Source of the DNA: Thiobacillaceae bacterium | Lineage (GTDB): Bacteria; Pseudomonadota; Gammaproteobacteria; Burkholderiales; Thiobacillaceae | Assembly: GCA_024643305.1 (NCBI GenBank) | Contig: JAHENE010000143.1 | Span: forward strand, 1 to 5,558 | Direction of reading: 5' to 3' | DNA: 5,558 nt | Shown: piece by piece, positions 1-5,558 of the stretch | How the letters are laid out: the number at the start of each line of letters is the position of its first letter | Position numbering within the stretch: position 1 is the stretch's first letter | The notes under the pieces: model-generated | Database searches by the model: none | What the model was told of the DNA's origin: nothing | What the model saw: the letters and a program-made list of their open reading frames with translations, nothing else | Made by a program: the position numbers and the translations under genes

Positions 1-1
1 T

Positions 2-577
2 GACCGCGGACGCAAGGCGCACTCTGCGCCGCTGTGGGCGGCATTTGCGATGTATCCGGCCTACAAGGCCAAGAACGATCAGAACAACACGCTGGAAGAA
101 CGCATCCAGCAATGTTTCCGCTTCAGCATGAACGGCTACGCGCCCGCGCTCGATGCGCCCGAGGTGCGGGCATTGGTCTCCTACATGCATTTTCTTGCCA
201 AAGGTGCACCCGTGGGGGTGGAGATGATCGGCAGGGGGTATCCGCGCATTGCACCAACCGGGTTCGATCCCAACCCCTCGCGCGGGGGCGATGTCTACAA
301 GCAGAAATGTGCTGTCTGCCACGGCGCCAATGGCGAGGGCAAACGCAATCCTGCCGGCGGTTACCAATTTCCACCACTGTGGGGCATGGGCTCGTATAAC
401 AAGGGGGCCGGCATGGCCAACAACGATATCCTTGCCGGGTTTCTCAAAGCCAACATGCCGCTTGGCCAGGACTGGTCCTTGAGCGGCCAGGAAGCGCTCG
501 ACCTGGCTGCGTACATCAACTTGCAGATACGTCCATGGGATCCTCGGAAAGGAATCATCAAGGGACTGTTTGAATGA
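2..577 (+). CDS. TsdA-like dihaem c-type cytochrome, C-terminal part (probable thiosulfate dehydrogenase family)
   Basis: The reading frame is open to the left edge, so the gene is 5'-truncated; the ATG at 50 is internal. TsdA enzymes are periplasmic dihaem cytochromes that oxidise two thiosulfate to tetrathionate (some also run in reverse). What remains: the end of the first haem domain, with the segment TLEERIQQCFRFSMNG around Cys at 113-115. This matches the TsdA region carrying the unusual Cys ligand of the active-site haem, with Arg four residues before and Ser four after. A complete second haem domain follows, with CAVCH at 308-322, FPPLWG, GAGMA, and ANMP with Met at 455-457 as likely distal ligand. 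The first CxxCH and the signal peptide must lie upstream of the window. The stop overlaps the next start (ATGA), so the two genes are probably translationally coupled. A SoxA-like cytochrome is the main alternative, but the C-terminal haem domain fits TsdA better. The family call rests on remembered motifs; c-type haem binding is seen directly. Confidence 0.85.
   Translation, partial: DRGRKAHSAPLWAAFAMYPAYKAKNDQNNTLEERIQQCFRFSMNGYAPALDAPEVRALVSYMHFLAKGAPVGVEMIGRGYPRIAPTGFDPNPSRGGDVYKQKCAVCHGANGEGKRNPAGGYQFPPLWGMGSYNKGAGMANNDILAGFLKANMPLGQDWSLSGQEALDLAAYINLQIRPWDPRKGIIKGLFE
560..565 (+). promoter_or_regulatory. Ribosome binding site of the SulP fusion gene
   Basis: AAGGGA lies 8 bases before the ATG at 574, inside the last codons of the cytochrome gene. 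Together with the ATGA overlap it fixes the start of the permease gene and supports coupled translation. Confidence 0.7.
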
Positions 578-3348
578 TCAGCGCACTGAGATTCTCCCGC
601 ATGCTTGTTCCTTCGTTTGATTGGCTGCGCGGCATGGATCGGAAAACCCTGCGCGTTGACGCCGAAGCAGGTTTCATCGGTGCCATCCTGATCCTGCCGC
701 AGGCATTCGCGCTTGCAACCCTGGCCGGCATGCCGCCGGAGTACGGCATCTACACCAGCATCTTCCCGGTCATTATCGCTGCGCTCTGGGGGGCTTCGCG
801 GCATACGCTGTCCGGCCCCAACACCGCGCTTTGCGTGCTGATCGCCTACTCCGTCGCACCTTTTGCCAGCGTCGGCAACGAAACCTATATCGGCTACGTG
901 CTTGCGCTCACCTTCATGGTGGGCGTGATCGAACTTTCGCTTGGCATGTTGCGGCTTGGCGCAGTGCTCGACTTCATTTCGCAAACCGTTATCGCCGCCA
1001 TCGTGCTGGCCGTGTCATTGATCATCATCGTTTCTGCCGGCAGTGCATTGCTGGGTGTCATCAGCAATTTCGGCGAGCCCTTCCACGTCAAGGTCTACCA
1101 GTTTCTCCATGACATTCCGCGCGCCAACGGCTACAGCCTTGCGGTGGGCCTGACGACGGTCATCGCCGGTTTGATTGCGCGGCGTTTCTGGAAGCGCTAT
1201 GCATTGGTGATCGGCATGGCGGCGGGCATCCTCGTTTCCGTTTCCCTGAATGCGGTAGCTGGCCCGGCCACTACCGGCATCGAGCTGATCGGTAATCTTG
1301 CCATTTCCACCTTGCCGCTGTCATTGCCGCGTTTTGATCTCCAGTCGCTTTATGTCATCCAGCAACTGATTGCCAGCGCATTCGCCATCGCTTTTCTCGG
1401 GCTCATGCAAACCGTGGTCATCGCCCGTTCCATCGCCGAAAAATCGGGCCAGCTCATCGACACCAACCAGGAAATCATCGGCCAGGGATTCTCCAACCTT
1501 GCCGGTTCATTCCTGTCCAGCTTCGCCAGTTCCGGATCGTTCAACCGCAGCGCGGCGCATTACGAGGTAGGTGCCCGCACGCCCTTGGCAGCGGTTTACG
1601 CCTCGGCCATGCTTGGCCTGATCGCGTTGATCGGCGGCGGGCTTGTCGCCTACATTCCCATGCCCGCGGTAGCTGGCGCACTGATCCTGGTGGGCTACGG
1701 GCTCATCGACATCAAGGGCATCCGGCAGATCACACACATGCGGCAGGAAATGGCCATCTTCCTGCTTACCCTGACAGTCGCACTGTGGTTGGGCCTGAAT
1801 GCAGGTGTATTCACCGGCCTGTTTTTATCGCTTGTGATTTATCTCTGGTATGCCTCGACGCCCAACGTCGAGTTTGAAACGCATACCGCACGCGATGGCC
1901 GTCCGGTCACTGTGATCACCATCGACGGCAACCTTTTCTTCGGCTCGGTGCGGCATGTTTCGCGCGAGCTTGCACAACTCGGCGAACAGGGCGACAGCAA
2001 CATCTTCCTGCTGCGCACTGACCACCTTACTTATCTGGATGTGCCGGGTGCAGCCATGCTTGCCGCCGAGGCAAAACGTCGTCACGAACGCGGCGATGAA
2101 ATCTACATTTACGTTACGCGAAACAGTGTGCTGAAAGTGCTTGAGGATTCCGGCATGCTGAAACTGTTCGGCGAGCAGAACGTCATCCATCGCACACTCG
2201 ACCACCCCATGAAGTACCTCCTGCATCCGAAATCGGCCGGAAAGACAGATACCCCCGCAGCTAAAGGAGAAGGACTCAAGCAAGATCTCGCTCGGCATTT
2301 GCACACGCTCAGACTATTTAGCCACATACCCCTCAAGCAGTTGAACTGCCTGCTCGGAAAAAGCTCGGCCGTTTCCGCAAGCGCCGGCGACATTCTGCTG
2401 AAAGAAGGCGACAGTGAGCGCATGCACCTGGTGCTGCTCGATGGCGAGATTGAAGCAGAGCGGTCATGGTCCACGCCAGATGGACGCGAACACGCCACTA
2501 CCTGGAAACTGGCGCCGCCGGAAACAGGGATGGGATTCTCGTTTCTAGGCTCTGCCTCGCGCGTGCGCGTGCGTGCCCTTTCCGATGCGCGCTACCTCAC
2601 CATCGACAGCGACCTGGTCGACGAACTGGCCGGCTGGAACCAGCGCTTCACCGAGGAATTCAATGCCGACCCCGAACTCGAACGGCGCATGGGCCTCATC
2701 AAGCAAATCGGCGTTTTCCGCGACCTTCCGCTGGAAAATGTCAGCGAGGCTTTCAAGCGCATGAAGAAACGCAAAGTACAGGCAGGCGAATCTGTCGTCA
2801 CCCAGGGTGAGAAAGGCGATGCCTTCTACCTCATCGACACTGGCGAAGCTGAAATCATCCGTACTGATCCCATGACTGACGAAACGAACCACGTGGCCCA
2901 GATCGGGCCGGGCGACAGTTTTGGAGAAGAGTCGCTCCTGCAGGAAGGCTACCGCAACGCCACGGTCAACATGATCACCCCCGGCCAACTGCTTGTATTG
3001 GAGAAATCCGATTTCGACGCCTTGATCAAACCCACCTTCGTCGAAGAAGTCACCGCAGAACAGGCCATGGAAATGATCGGTAGCGGCAAGGCCAGCTGGA
3101 TCGACTGCCGCTACGACATGGAATACGAAGAGTCGCACATTCCCGGCGCCCAACTGCTGCCGCTGGACACCCTCCGCTCCCAAATCCACCTGCTCGATCC
3201 GGATGCGACCTACGTCGTCTATTGCCGCAGCGGCCGCCGCAGCAAGGCTGCTGCATTCATCCTGCGCGAACGTAATCTGAAAGCAGTATCCATGGCCGGC
3301 GGCATCAAGGGCTGGCCTTACGAGGTAGAGATTCCCTCAATCGAGTAA
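574..3348 (+). CDS. SulP-family anion permease fused to STAS, two CNMP-binding-like domains and a rhodanese domain
   Basis: A 924-residue inner-membrane protein. Residues about 30-427 are the hydrophobic SulP/SLC26 transport core, with the early GAILILPQAFALATLAGMPP segment, LSGPNTAL at 79-86 and the later GQGFSNLAGSF...SGSFNRSA region (about 303-327). SulP proteins carry sulfate, bicarbonate or other anions; the substrate cannot be read from sequence. Residues about 433-545 are a cytoplasmic STAS domain (ITIDGNLFFGS at 449-458; loop DVPG at 489-492, with Pro where phosphorylatable STAS proteins have Ser/Thr). A polar linker (about 546-575) leads to CNMP domain 1 (about 579-690), which lacks a recognisable FGE cassette. 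CNMP domain 2 (about 713-822) has GDSFGEESLL...RNAT (780-797), the phosphate-binding cassette with Glu785 and Arg794. Residues about 826-924 are a rhodanese domain (IDCRYDMEYEESHIPGA; active loop CRSGRRS, Cys884). Translation is coupled to the TsdA-like cytochrome, so a role in handling thiosulfate or sulfate is the favoured inference. Architecture is near certain; substrate and ligand are not known. Confidence 0.93.
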   Translation: MISALRFSRMLVPSFDWLRGMDRKTLRVDAEAGFIGAILILPQAFALATLAGMPPEYGIYTSIFPVIIAALWGASRHTLSGPNTALCVLIAYSVAPFASVGNETYIGYVLALTFMVGVIELSLGMLRLGAVLDFISQTVIAAIVLAVSLIIIVSAGSALLGVISNFGEPFHVKVYQFLHDIPRANGYSLAVGLTTVIAGLIARRFWKRYALVIGMAAGILVSVSLNAVAGPATTGIELIGNLAISTLPLSLPRFDLQSLYVIQQLIASAFAIAFLGLMQTVVIARSIAEKSGQLIDTNQEIIGQGFSNLAGSFLSSFASSGSFNRSAAHYEVGARTPLAAVYASAMLGLIALIGGGLVAYIPMPAVAGALILVGYGLIDIKGIRQITHMRQEMAIFLLTLTVALWLGLNAGVFTGLFLSLVIYLWYASTPNVEFETHTARDGRPVTVITIDGNLFFGSVRHVSRELAQLGEQGDSNIFLLRTDHLTYLDVPGAAMLAAEAKRRHERGDEIYIYVTRNSVLKVLEDSGMLKLFGEQNVIHRTLDHPMKYLLHPKSAGKTDTPAAKGEGLKQDLARHLHTLRLFSHIPLKQLNCLLGKSSAVSASAGDILLKEGDSERMHLVLLDGEIEAERSWSTPDGREHATTWKLAPPETGMGFSFLGSASRVRVRALSDARYLTIDSDLVDELAGWNQRFTEEFNADPELERRMGLIKQIGVFRDLPLENVSEAFKRMKKRKVQAGESVVTQGEKGDAFYLIDTGEAEIIRTDPMTDETNHVAQIGPGDSFGEESLLQEGYRNATVNMITPGQLLVLEKSDFDALIKPTFVEEVTAEQAMEMIGSGKASWIDCRYDMEYEESHIPGAQLLPLDTLRSQIHLLDPDATYVVYCRSGRRSKAAAFILRERNLKAVSMAGGIKGWPYEVEIPSIE

Positions 3349-3361
3349 CGTGCAATCAAGG

Positions 3362-3409
3362 AGTAAGCACCAGGGTGTATTCAACCGACACGGGTATTCC
3401 CTGCTTACT
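3362..3409. repeat. Imperfect inverted repeat between convergent genes; possible weak bidirectional terminator
   Basis: AGTAAGCA (3362-3369) is perfectly complementary to TGCTTACT (3402-3409). After a three-base bulge, GGG (3373-3375) can pair with CCC (3399-3401). The repeat fills the 56-base gap between the permease and obg stops and includes the obg stop codon. There is no U-run on either side, so intrinsic termination is doubtful. Confidence 0.3.
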
Positions 3410-4469
3410 GCGCGGATTCGCTTTCCGGCTCGTCCGGCGATTGGTTCTCTTCGGCATGGCGCGCCTGATCCAGATGCGCCTGGATGGCATGCACCAGCGG
3501 CTGGCAGCCTTCGCCATTGATCGCGGAAATCACGAACACCGGACCAGTCCAGCCGTACTCGCTGACAAAATCCTGCACCAGCTTTTCCCTGTCTTCAACC
3601 GGGACCAGGTCGAGCTTGTTCAGCACCAGCCAGCGCGGCTTGTTGTAGAGCGACTCGTCATATTTGCGCAGCTCCTCGACGATGGCACGCGCATCCTTGA
3701 CCGGATCGGCCCCATCCCAACTCGGTGATATGTCCACCAAATGCAACAAAATCCGGGTGCGCGCCAAATGGCGCAGAAACTGATGTCCCAGACCGGCGCC
3801 TTCCGCCGCGCCTTCGATCAGGCCTGGAATGTCGGCAATAACAAAGCTCTTGTCGGTACCCGCCCGCACCACGCCCAGATTTGGGTGCAAAGTGGTAAAT
3901 GGATAGTCCGCCACTTTGGGACGCGCAGCGGAGACAGCGCGGATGAAGGTCGACTTGCCGGCATTGGGCATGCCCAGCAAGCCTACGTCGGCAAGGACTT
4001 TCAATTCCATGTGGAGGTTGCGCTCTTCGCCCGGCGTACCCTTGGTATGCTGACGCGGTGCGCGATTCACGCTGGACTTGAAATGCACATTACCAAGCCC
4101 GCCCTTGCCGCCCTGTGCCAGCAAGGCACGGGCGCCGTCACGGTCAAGATCGGCCATGGGCTCGCCGGAATCGACATCAGTGATCACCGTACCCACGGGA
4201 ACACGGATGAAAACATCCTCCGCGCTTTTTCCGTAACACTGCGAGCCGCGCCCGGCTTCGCCGTTCTTGGCCTTGAATATGCGGGTATACCTGAATTCGA
4301 TAAGCGTGTTGATGTTGCGGTCCGCCACGGCATAAACGCTACCGCCATGGCCGCCGTCACCGCCGTCCGGCCCGCCCTTGGGAATGAACTTCTCACGACG
4401 GAACGAAGCCGAGCCGTCGCCGCCCTTGCCGGCAAGCACACTGATTTTGGCTTCATCTACAAATTTCAT
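3405..4469 (-). CDS. obg: Obg-family GTPase (CgtA/ObgE), ribosome assembly and stress control
   Basis: A 354-residue cytoplasmic GTPase that binds the 50S subunit and acts in late ribosome assembly and the stringent response (family knowledge). The N-terminal Obg fold (1 to about 158) starts MKFVDEAKI and has the Gly-rich runs [15 protein letters not shown] and [13 protein letters not shown]. The G domain follows: P-loop GMPNAGKS 166-173, switch I YPFTT 189-193, DIPG 213-216, NKLD 284-287 and SAI 315-317. The C-terminus ends in a short acidic tail ([12 protein letters not shown]), as in many proteobacterial Obg proteins. The frame extends 12 codons further upstream, but the start at 4469 gives the canonical family N-terminus and has AGGAA six bases before it. 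It lies downstream of rplU and rpmA, the classic arrangement, but behind an unusual terminator. It is convergent with the SulP fusion gene. All GTPase motifs are intact. Confidence 0.97.
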   Translation of the reverse strand: MKFVDEAKISVLAGKGGDGSASFRREKFIPKGGPDGGDGGHGGSVYAVADRNINTLIEFRYTRIFKAKNGEAGRGSQCYGKSAEDVFIRVPVGTVITDVDSGEPMADLDRDGARALLAQGGKGGLGNVHFKSSVNRAPRQHTKGTPGEERNLHMELKVLADVGLLGMPNAGKSTFIRAVSAARPKVADYPFTTLHPNLGVVRAGTDKSFVIADIPGLIEGAAEGAGLGHQFLRHLARTRILLHLVDISPSWDGADPVKDARAIVEELRKYDESLYNKPRWLVLNKLDLVPVEDREKLVQDFVSEYGWTGPVFVISAINGEGCQPLVHAIQAHLDQARHAEENQSPDEPESESAQ

Positions 4470-4475
4470 TTCAGG

Positions 4476-4480
4476 TTCCT
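4476..4480 (-). promoter_or_regulatory. Ribosome binding site deciding the obg start
   Basis: AGGAA on the minus strand, six bases before the ATG whose last base is 4469. It favours that ATG over the in-frame ATGs further upstream, which would add non-conserved residues. Confidence 0.7.
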
Positions 4481-4534
4481 GAAAACGAGCCCGCAAAAAC
4501 ATCATGGGCTGGCGAGTTTCGTCGCAGCCAAATC

Positions 4535-4581
4535 AAAAAAGCCCTGCCGGAATAAACAAAGCCCTGCCGAGGCAGGGCTTT
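4535..4581 (-). terminator. Tandem-arm intrinsic terminator after rpmA, upstream of obg
   Basis: Read on the minus strand, a left arm AAAGCCCTGCC (4581-4571) is followed at once by GGCAGGGCTTT (4568-4558), giving a stem of about 10 pairs with a 4-base loop. After a 9-base spacer the right arm occurs again, GGCAGGGC (4548-4541) followed by six T (4540-4535). The left arm could therefore pair with either right arm; only the distal one carries a long U-run. A small extra hairpin (GGCA/TGCC, 4584-4596) lies just upstream. The structure sits 23 bases past the rpmA stop and about 65 bases before obg. It probably lowers obg expression relative to the ribosomal protein genes. Confidence 0.8.
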
Positions 4582-4604
4582 ATGGCAGTGCTTGCCTGTC
4601 CGGC

Positions 4605-4868
4605 TTAAGCTGCGATCGGTTCGATTCTGACAGTACGACGCCTGAGTGCGCCCTTGACTTCGAACTTGACCACGCCGTCCACCTTGGCAAAGAGGGTGTG
4701 ATCCTTGCCCATGCCGACGTTGTCGCCGGGGTGATATTCGGTACCGCGCTGGCGCACGATAATGTTGCCAGCAACAACTTCCTGACCGCCGTAGCGCTTG
4801 ACGCCCAGACGTTTGGATTCCGAGTCGCGGCCGTTACGTGAACTGCCGCCTGCTTTTTTGTGTGCCAT
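4605..4868 (-). CDS. rpmA: 50S ribosomal protein L27
   Basis: An 87-residue basic protein with the typical L27 N-terminus [20 protein letters not shown] and the conserved [22 protein letters not shown] core, then [17 protein letters not shown]27 sits near the peptidyl-transferase centre of the 50S subunit, where its N-terminal tail reaches towards tRNA ends (family knowledge). There is no N-terminal extension of the type cleaved in Firmicutes, which fits a proteobacterium. The length is normal. It begins 14 bases after the rplU stop, with its ribosome binding site inside that gap, so the two are co-transcribed. A strong stem-loop terminator follows the TAA stop. Confidence 0.98.
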   Translation of the reverse strand: MAHKKAGGSSRNGRDSESKRLGVKRYGGQEVVAGNIIVRQRGTEYHPGDNVGMGKDHTLFAKVDGVVKFEVKGALRRRTVRIEPIAA

Positions 4869-4875
4869 GACTTAA

Positions 4876-4880
4876 CTCCT
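4876..4880 (-). promoter_or_regulatory. Ribosome binding site of rpmA
   Basis: AGGAG on the minus strand, seven bases before the rpmA ATG (4868-4866), located in the 14-base gap after rplU. Confidence 0.8.
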
Positions 4881-4882
4881 TA

Positions 4883-5194
4883 TCAGGCGGAAATGCCGGA
4901 AATCTGCACTTCCGTGTAATGCTGGCGATGACCCTGAGTCTTGCGGTAATGCTTACGGCGCTTCATCTTGAAGATGCGCACTTTGTCGCCCTTGCCGTGG
5001 GACACCACAGTCGCCTTGACCGCCGCGCCGGGAACGAGGGGCGTGCCAACCTTGACGTTATCGCCATCGGCTACCATCAACACCTGATCAAATGCAATCT
5101 CGGCGCCGACATCGGCTTCCAGCTTCTCTACTTTGAATTTATCGCCCGAGGCTACGCGATACTGCTTGCCACCGGTTTTTATGACCGCATACAT
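4883..5194 (-). CDS. rplU: 50S ribosomal protein L21
   Basis: A 103-residue protein beginning [14 protein letters not shown], the canonical L21 N-terminus, and ending in the conserved basic region [17 protein letters not shown]...TEVQISGI. L21 binds 23S rRNA in the large subunit (family knowledge). An in-frame ATG five codons upstream (5209) would give MLETT before the canonical start; GGAG six bases before 5194 and family length favour 5194. It is the first gene of rplU-rpmA-(obg), with a strong promoter some 40 bases upstream, and is divergent from ispB, an arrangement common in proteobacteria. Confidence 0.98.
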   Translation of the reverse strand: MYAVIKTGGKQYRVASGDKFKVEKLEADVGAEIAFDQVLMVADGDNVKVGTPLVPGAAVKATVVSHGKGDKVRIFKMKRRKHYRKTQGHRQHYTEVQISGISA

Positions 5195-5200
5195 CGTGGT

Positions 5201-5204
5201 CTCC
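5201..5204 (-). promoter_or_regulatory. Ribosome binding site deciding the rplU start
   Basis: GGAG on the minus strand, six bases before the ATG at 5194. The upstream in-frame ATG at 5209 has no comparable site. Confidence 0.7.
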
Positions 5205-5230
5205 AACAATGTTGTTTCGGAAAGGCGGAA

Positions 5231-5259
5231 ATTCTAATCAAAAGCGTAACTTAGGTCAA
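5231..5259 (-). promoter_or_regulatory. Sigma70-type promoter of the rplU-rpmA-obg operon
   Basis: On the minus strand, TTGACC (5259-5254, five of six consensus bases) is separated by exactly 17 bases from TAGAAT (5236-5231, five of six). Transcription would start near 5224-5226, leaving a 5' leader of about 30 bases before rplU. The near-consensus boxes and ideal spacing suit a highly expressed ribosomal protein operon. Confidence 0.8.
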
Positions 5260-5283
5260 ACTCTTTGTTGACCCGGCCCATAA

Positions 5284-5297
5284 CCGGGAAAACCCGG
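5284..5297. repeat. Perfect short dyad CCGGG-AAAA-CCCGG in the divergent promoter region
   Basis: A perfect five-base inverted repeat with an AAAA centre, between the rplU promoter and the ispB start. It occupies the place where a -35 box for the candidate ispB promoter would lie, so an operator or activator site is possible. A further ACCCGG copy at 5271-5276 repeats the right arm. It has no U-run and does not look like a terminator. No regulator is recognised. Confidence 0.35.
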
Positions 5298-5302
5298 CAT
5301 TC

Positions 5303-5311
5303 TGTTAATAT
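5303..5311 (+). promoter_or_regulatory. Candidate extended -10 promoter for ispB
   Basis: TG-T-TAATAT fits the extended -10 pattern (TG, one base, then a hexamer sharing four of six bases with TATAAT). No good -35 box is present, which is usual for extended -10 promoters. Transcription would start near 5318, about 22 bases before the GTG. This is a weak call made by eye. Confidence 0.3.
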
Positions 5312-5339
5312 TGCGGCCTTTCCAAATACCGCAGCTCTC

Positions 5340-5558
5340 GTGTCCTTCGAATCCCTGCAAACCTTCCTGGCCGGTGACATGCAAGAGGTGGACCGGATTA
5401 TCCGCGCCCGCCTCCACTCCGAAGTCGTCCTGGTGCGCCAGGTATCCGAATACATCATCAACAGCGGCGGCAAGCGCCTGCGCCCGGTGCTGGTAATTTT
5501 ATCCTCGGGCTGTTTCGGCTACCAGGGAAAATCCCATCACGAGCTGGCAGCGGTAGTG
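5340..5558 (+). CDS. ispB: Polyprenyl (octaprenyl) diphosphate synthase, N-terminal part
   Basis: The first 73 codons of a trans-prenyltransferase that extends farnesyl diphosphate with isopentenyl diphosphate to make the ubiquinone side chain; the rest lies beyond the window. The visible part has the pattern DM..V...I...L.S.V.L......YI...GGKRLRP, then GYQG..HHELAAV. GGKRLRP is the conserved isopentenyl diphosphate-binding segment; the aspartate-rich motifs lie further on. The GTG at 5340 is chosen because from it the protein aligns without gaps to the start of E. coli IspB as I recall it; the next ATG (5379) would remove conserved residues. No clear ribosome binding site precedes the GTG. 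It is divergent from rplU, as in many proteobacteria. Chain length (octaprenyl or another) cannot be judged from this fragment. Confidence 0.9.
   Translation, partial: MSFESLQTFLAGDMQEVDRIIRARLHSEVVLVRQVSEYIINSGGKRLRPVLVILSSGCFGYQGKSHHELAAVV

Noticed and set aside
361..984. Open frame of 207 codons on the - strand across the cytochrome/permease junction
   Set aside because: It overlaps two recognised genes in the opposite direction, has no domain, and looks like a composition artefact.
2557..2580. Alternating purine-pyrimidine stretch (GCGCGTGCGCGTGCGTGC type), possible Z-DNA or repeat
   Set aside because: It encodes the Arg-Val-Arg-Val-Arg strand of CNMP domain 1 in frame; codon use explains it.
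2545..3189. Open frame of 214 codons on the - strand inside the permease fusion gene
   Set aside because: It lies opposite the CNMP 2 and rhodanese coding sequence, which is well conserved; the antisense product resembles nothing.
4470..4505. Longer obg start giving 12 extra residues
   Set aside because: The canonical Obg N-terminus MKFVDEA begins at 4469 with a good ribosome binding site; the extra residues are not family-like.
3741..4841. Open frame of 366 codons on the + strand opposite obg and rpmA
   Set aside because: It is antisense to two certain genes with all motifs intact. Its translation shows no recognisable domain, and the long frame follows from GC-rich codon use on the other strand.
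5265..5296. TTGACC at 5268-5273 on the + strand as a -35 box for ispB
   Set aside because: No acceptable -10 hexamer lies 16-18 bases downstream; the sequence there is part of the CCGGG/CCCGG dyad.
5379..5381. ATG as the ispB start
   Set aside because: It would remove 13 residues that align with the start of other IspB proteins, and no ribosome binding site supports it.

Overview
The window looks like chromosomal DNA of a sulfur-oxidising proteobacterium, most likely a betaproteobacterium. This is inferred from protein resemblance recalled from memory (TsdA-like cytochrome, IspB, L21/L27/Obg) and from the ispB / rplU-rpmA-obg layout. No database search was possible.

Left part (about 1-3348, + strand): a two-gene sulfur-metabolism unit. 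The first gene, cut by the window edge, is the C-terminal part of a TsdA-like dihaem c-type cytochrome (thiosulfate dehydrogenase family). Its stop overlaps by four bases (ATGA) the start of a 924-residue multidomain protein: a SulP anion permease with a STAS domain, then two cyclic-nucleotide-binding-like (CNMP) domains, then a C-terminal rhodanese domain with a Cys active loop. The second CNMP domain keeps a good phosphate-binding cassette; the first is degenerate. The pair suggests periplasmic thiosulfate oxidation linked to transport of an inorganic sulfur anion (or bicarbonate), with cytoplasmic ligand sensing and sulfur handling on the same polypeptide. This architecture is the most interesting feature of the window.

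Right part (3405-5194, - strand): the housekeeping cluster rplU (L21), rpmA (L27), obg (CgtA/ObgE GTPase), running towards the sulfur genes and convergent with them across a 56-base gap. A good sigma70-type promoter (TTGACC, 17 bp, TAGAAT) drives rplU. Between rpmA and obg lies an unusual terminator in which one left arm can pair with either of two identical right arms, the second followed by six U residues. obg is probably expressed by read-through of it.

Far right (5340 to the edge, + strand): the N-terminal 73 codons of a polyprenyl (octaprenyl) diphosphate synthase, ispB, divergent from rplU, probably with a GTG start. The 145-base divergent region holds the rplU promoter, a possible extended -10 promoter for ispB, and a perfect CCGGG-AAAA-CCCGG dyad. 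There is no gene-free stretch over 300 bases. I saw no tRNA, rRNA, CRISPR array, insertion sequence or attachment site.
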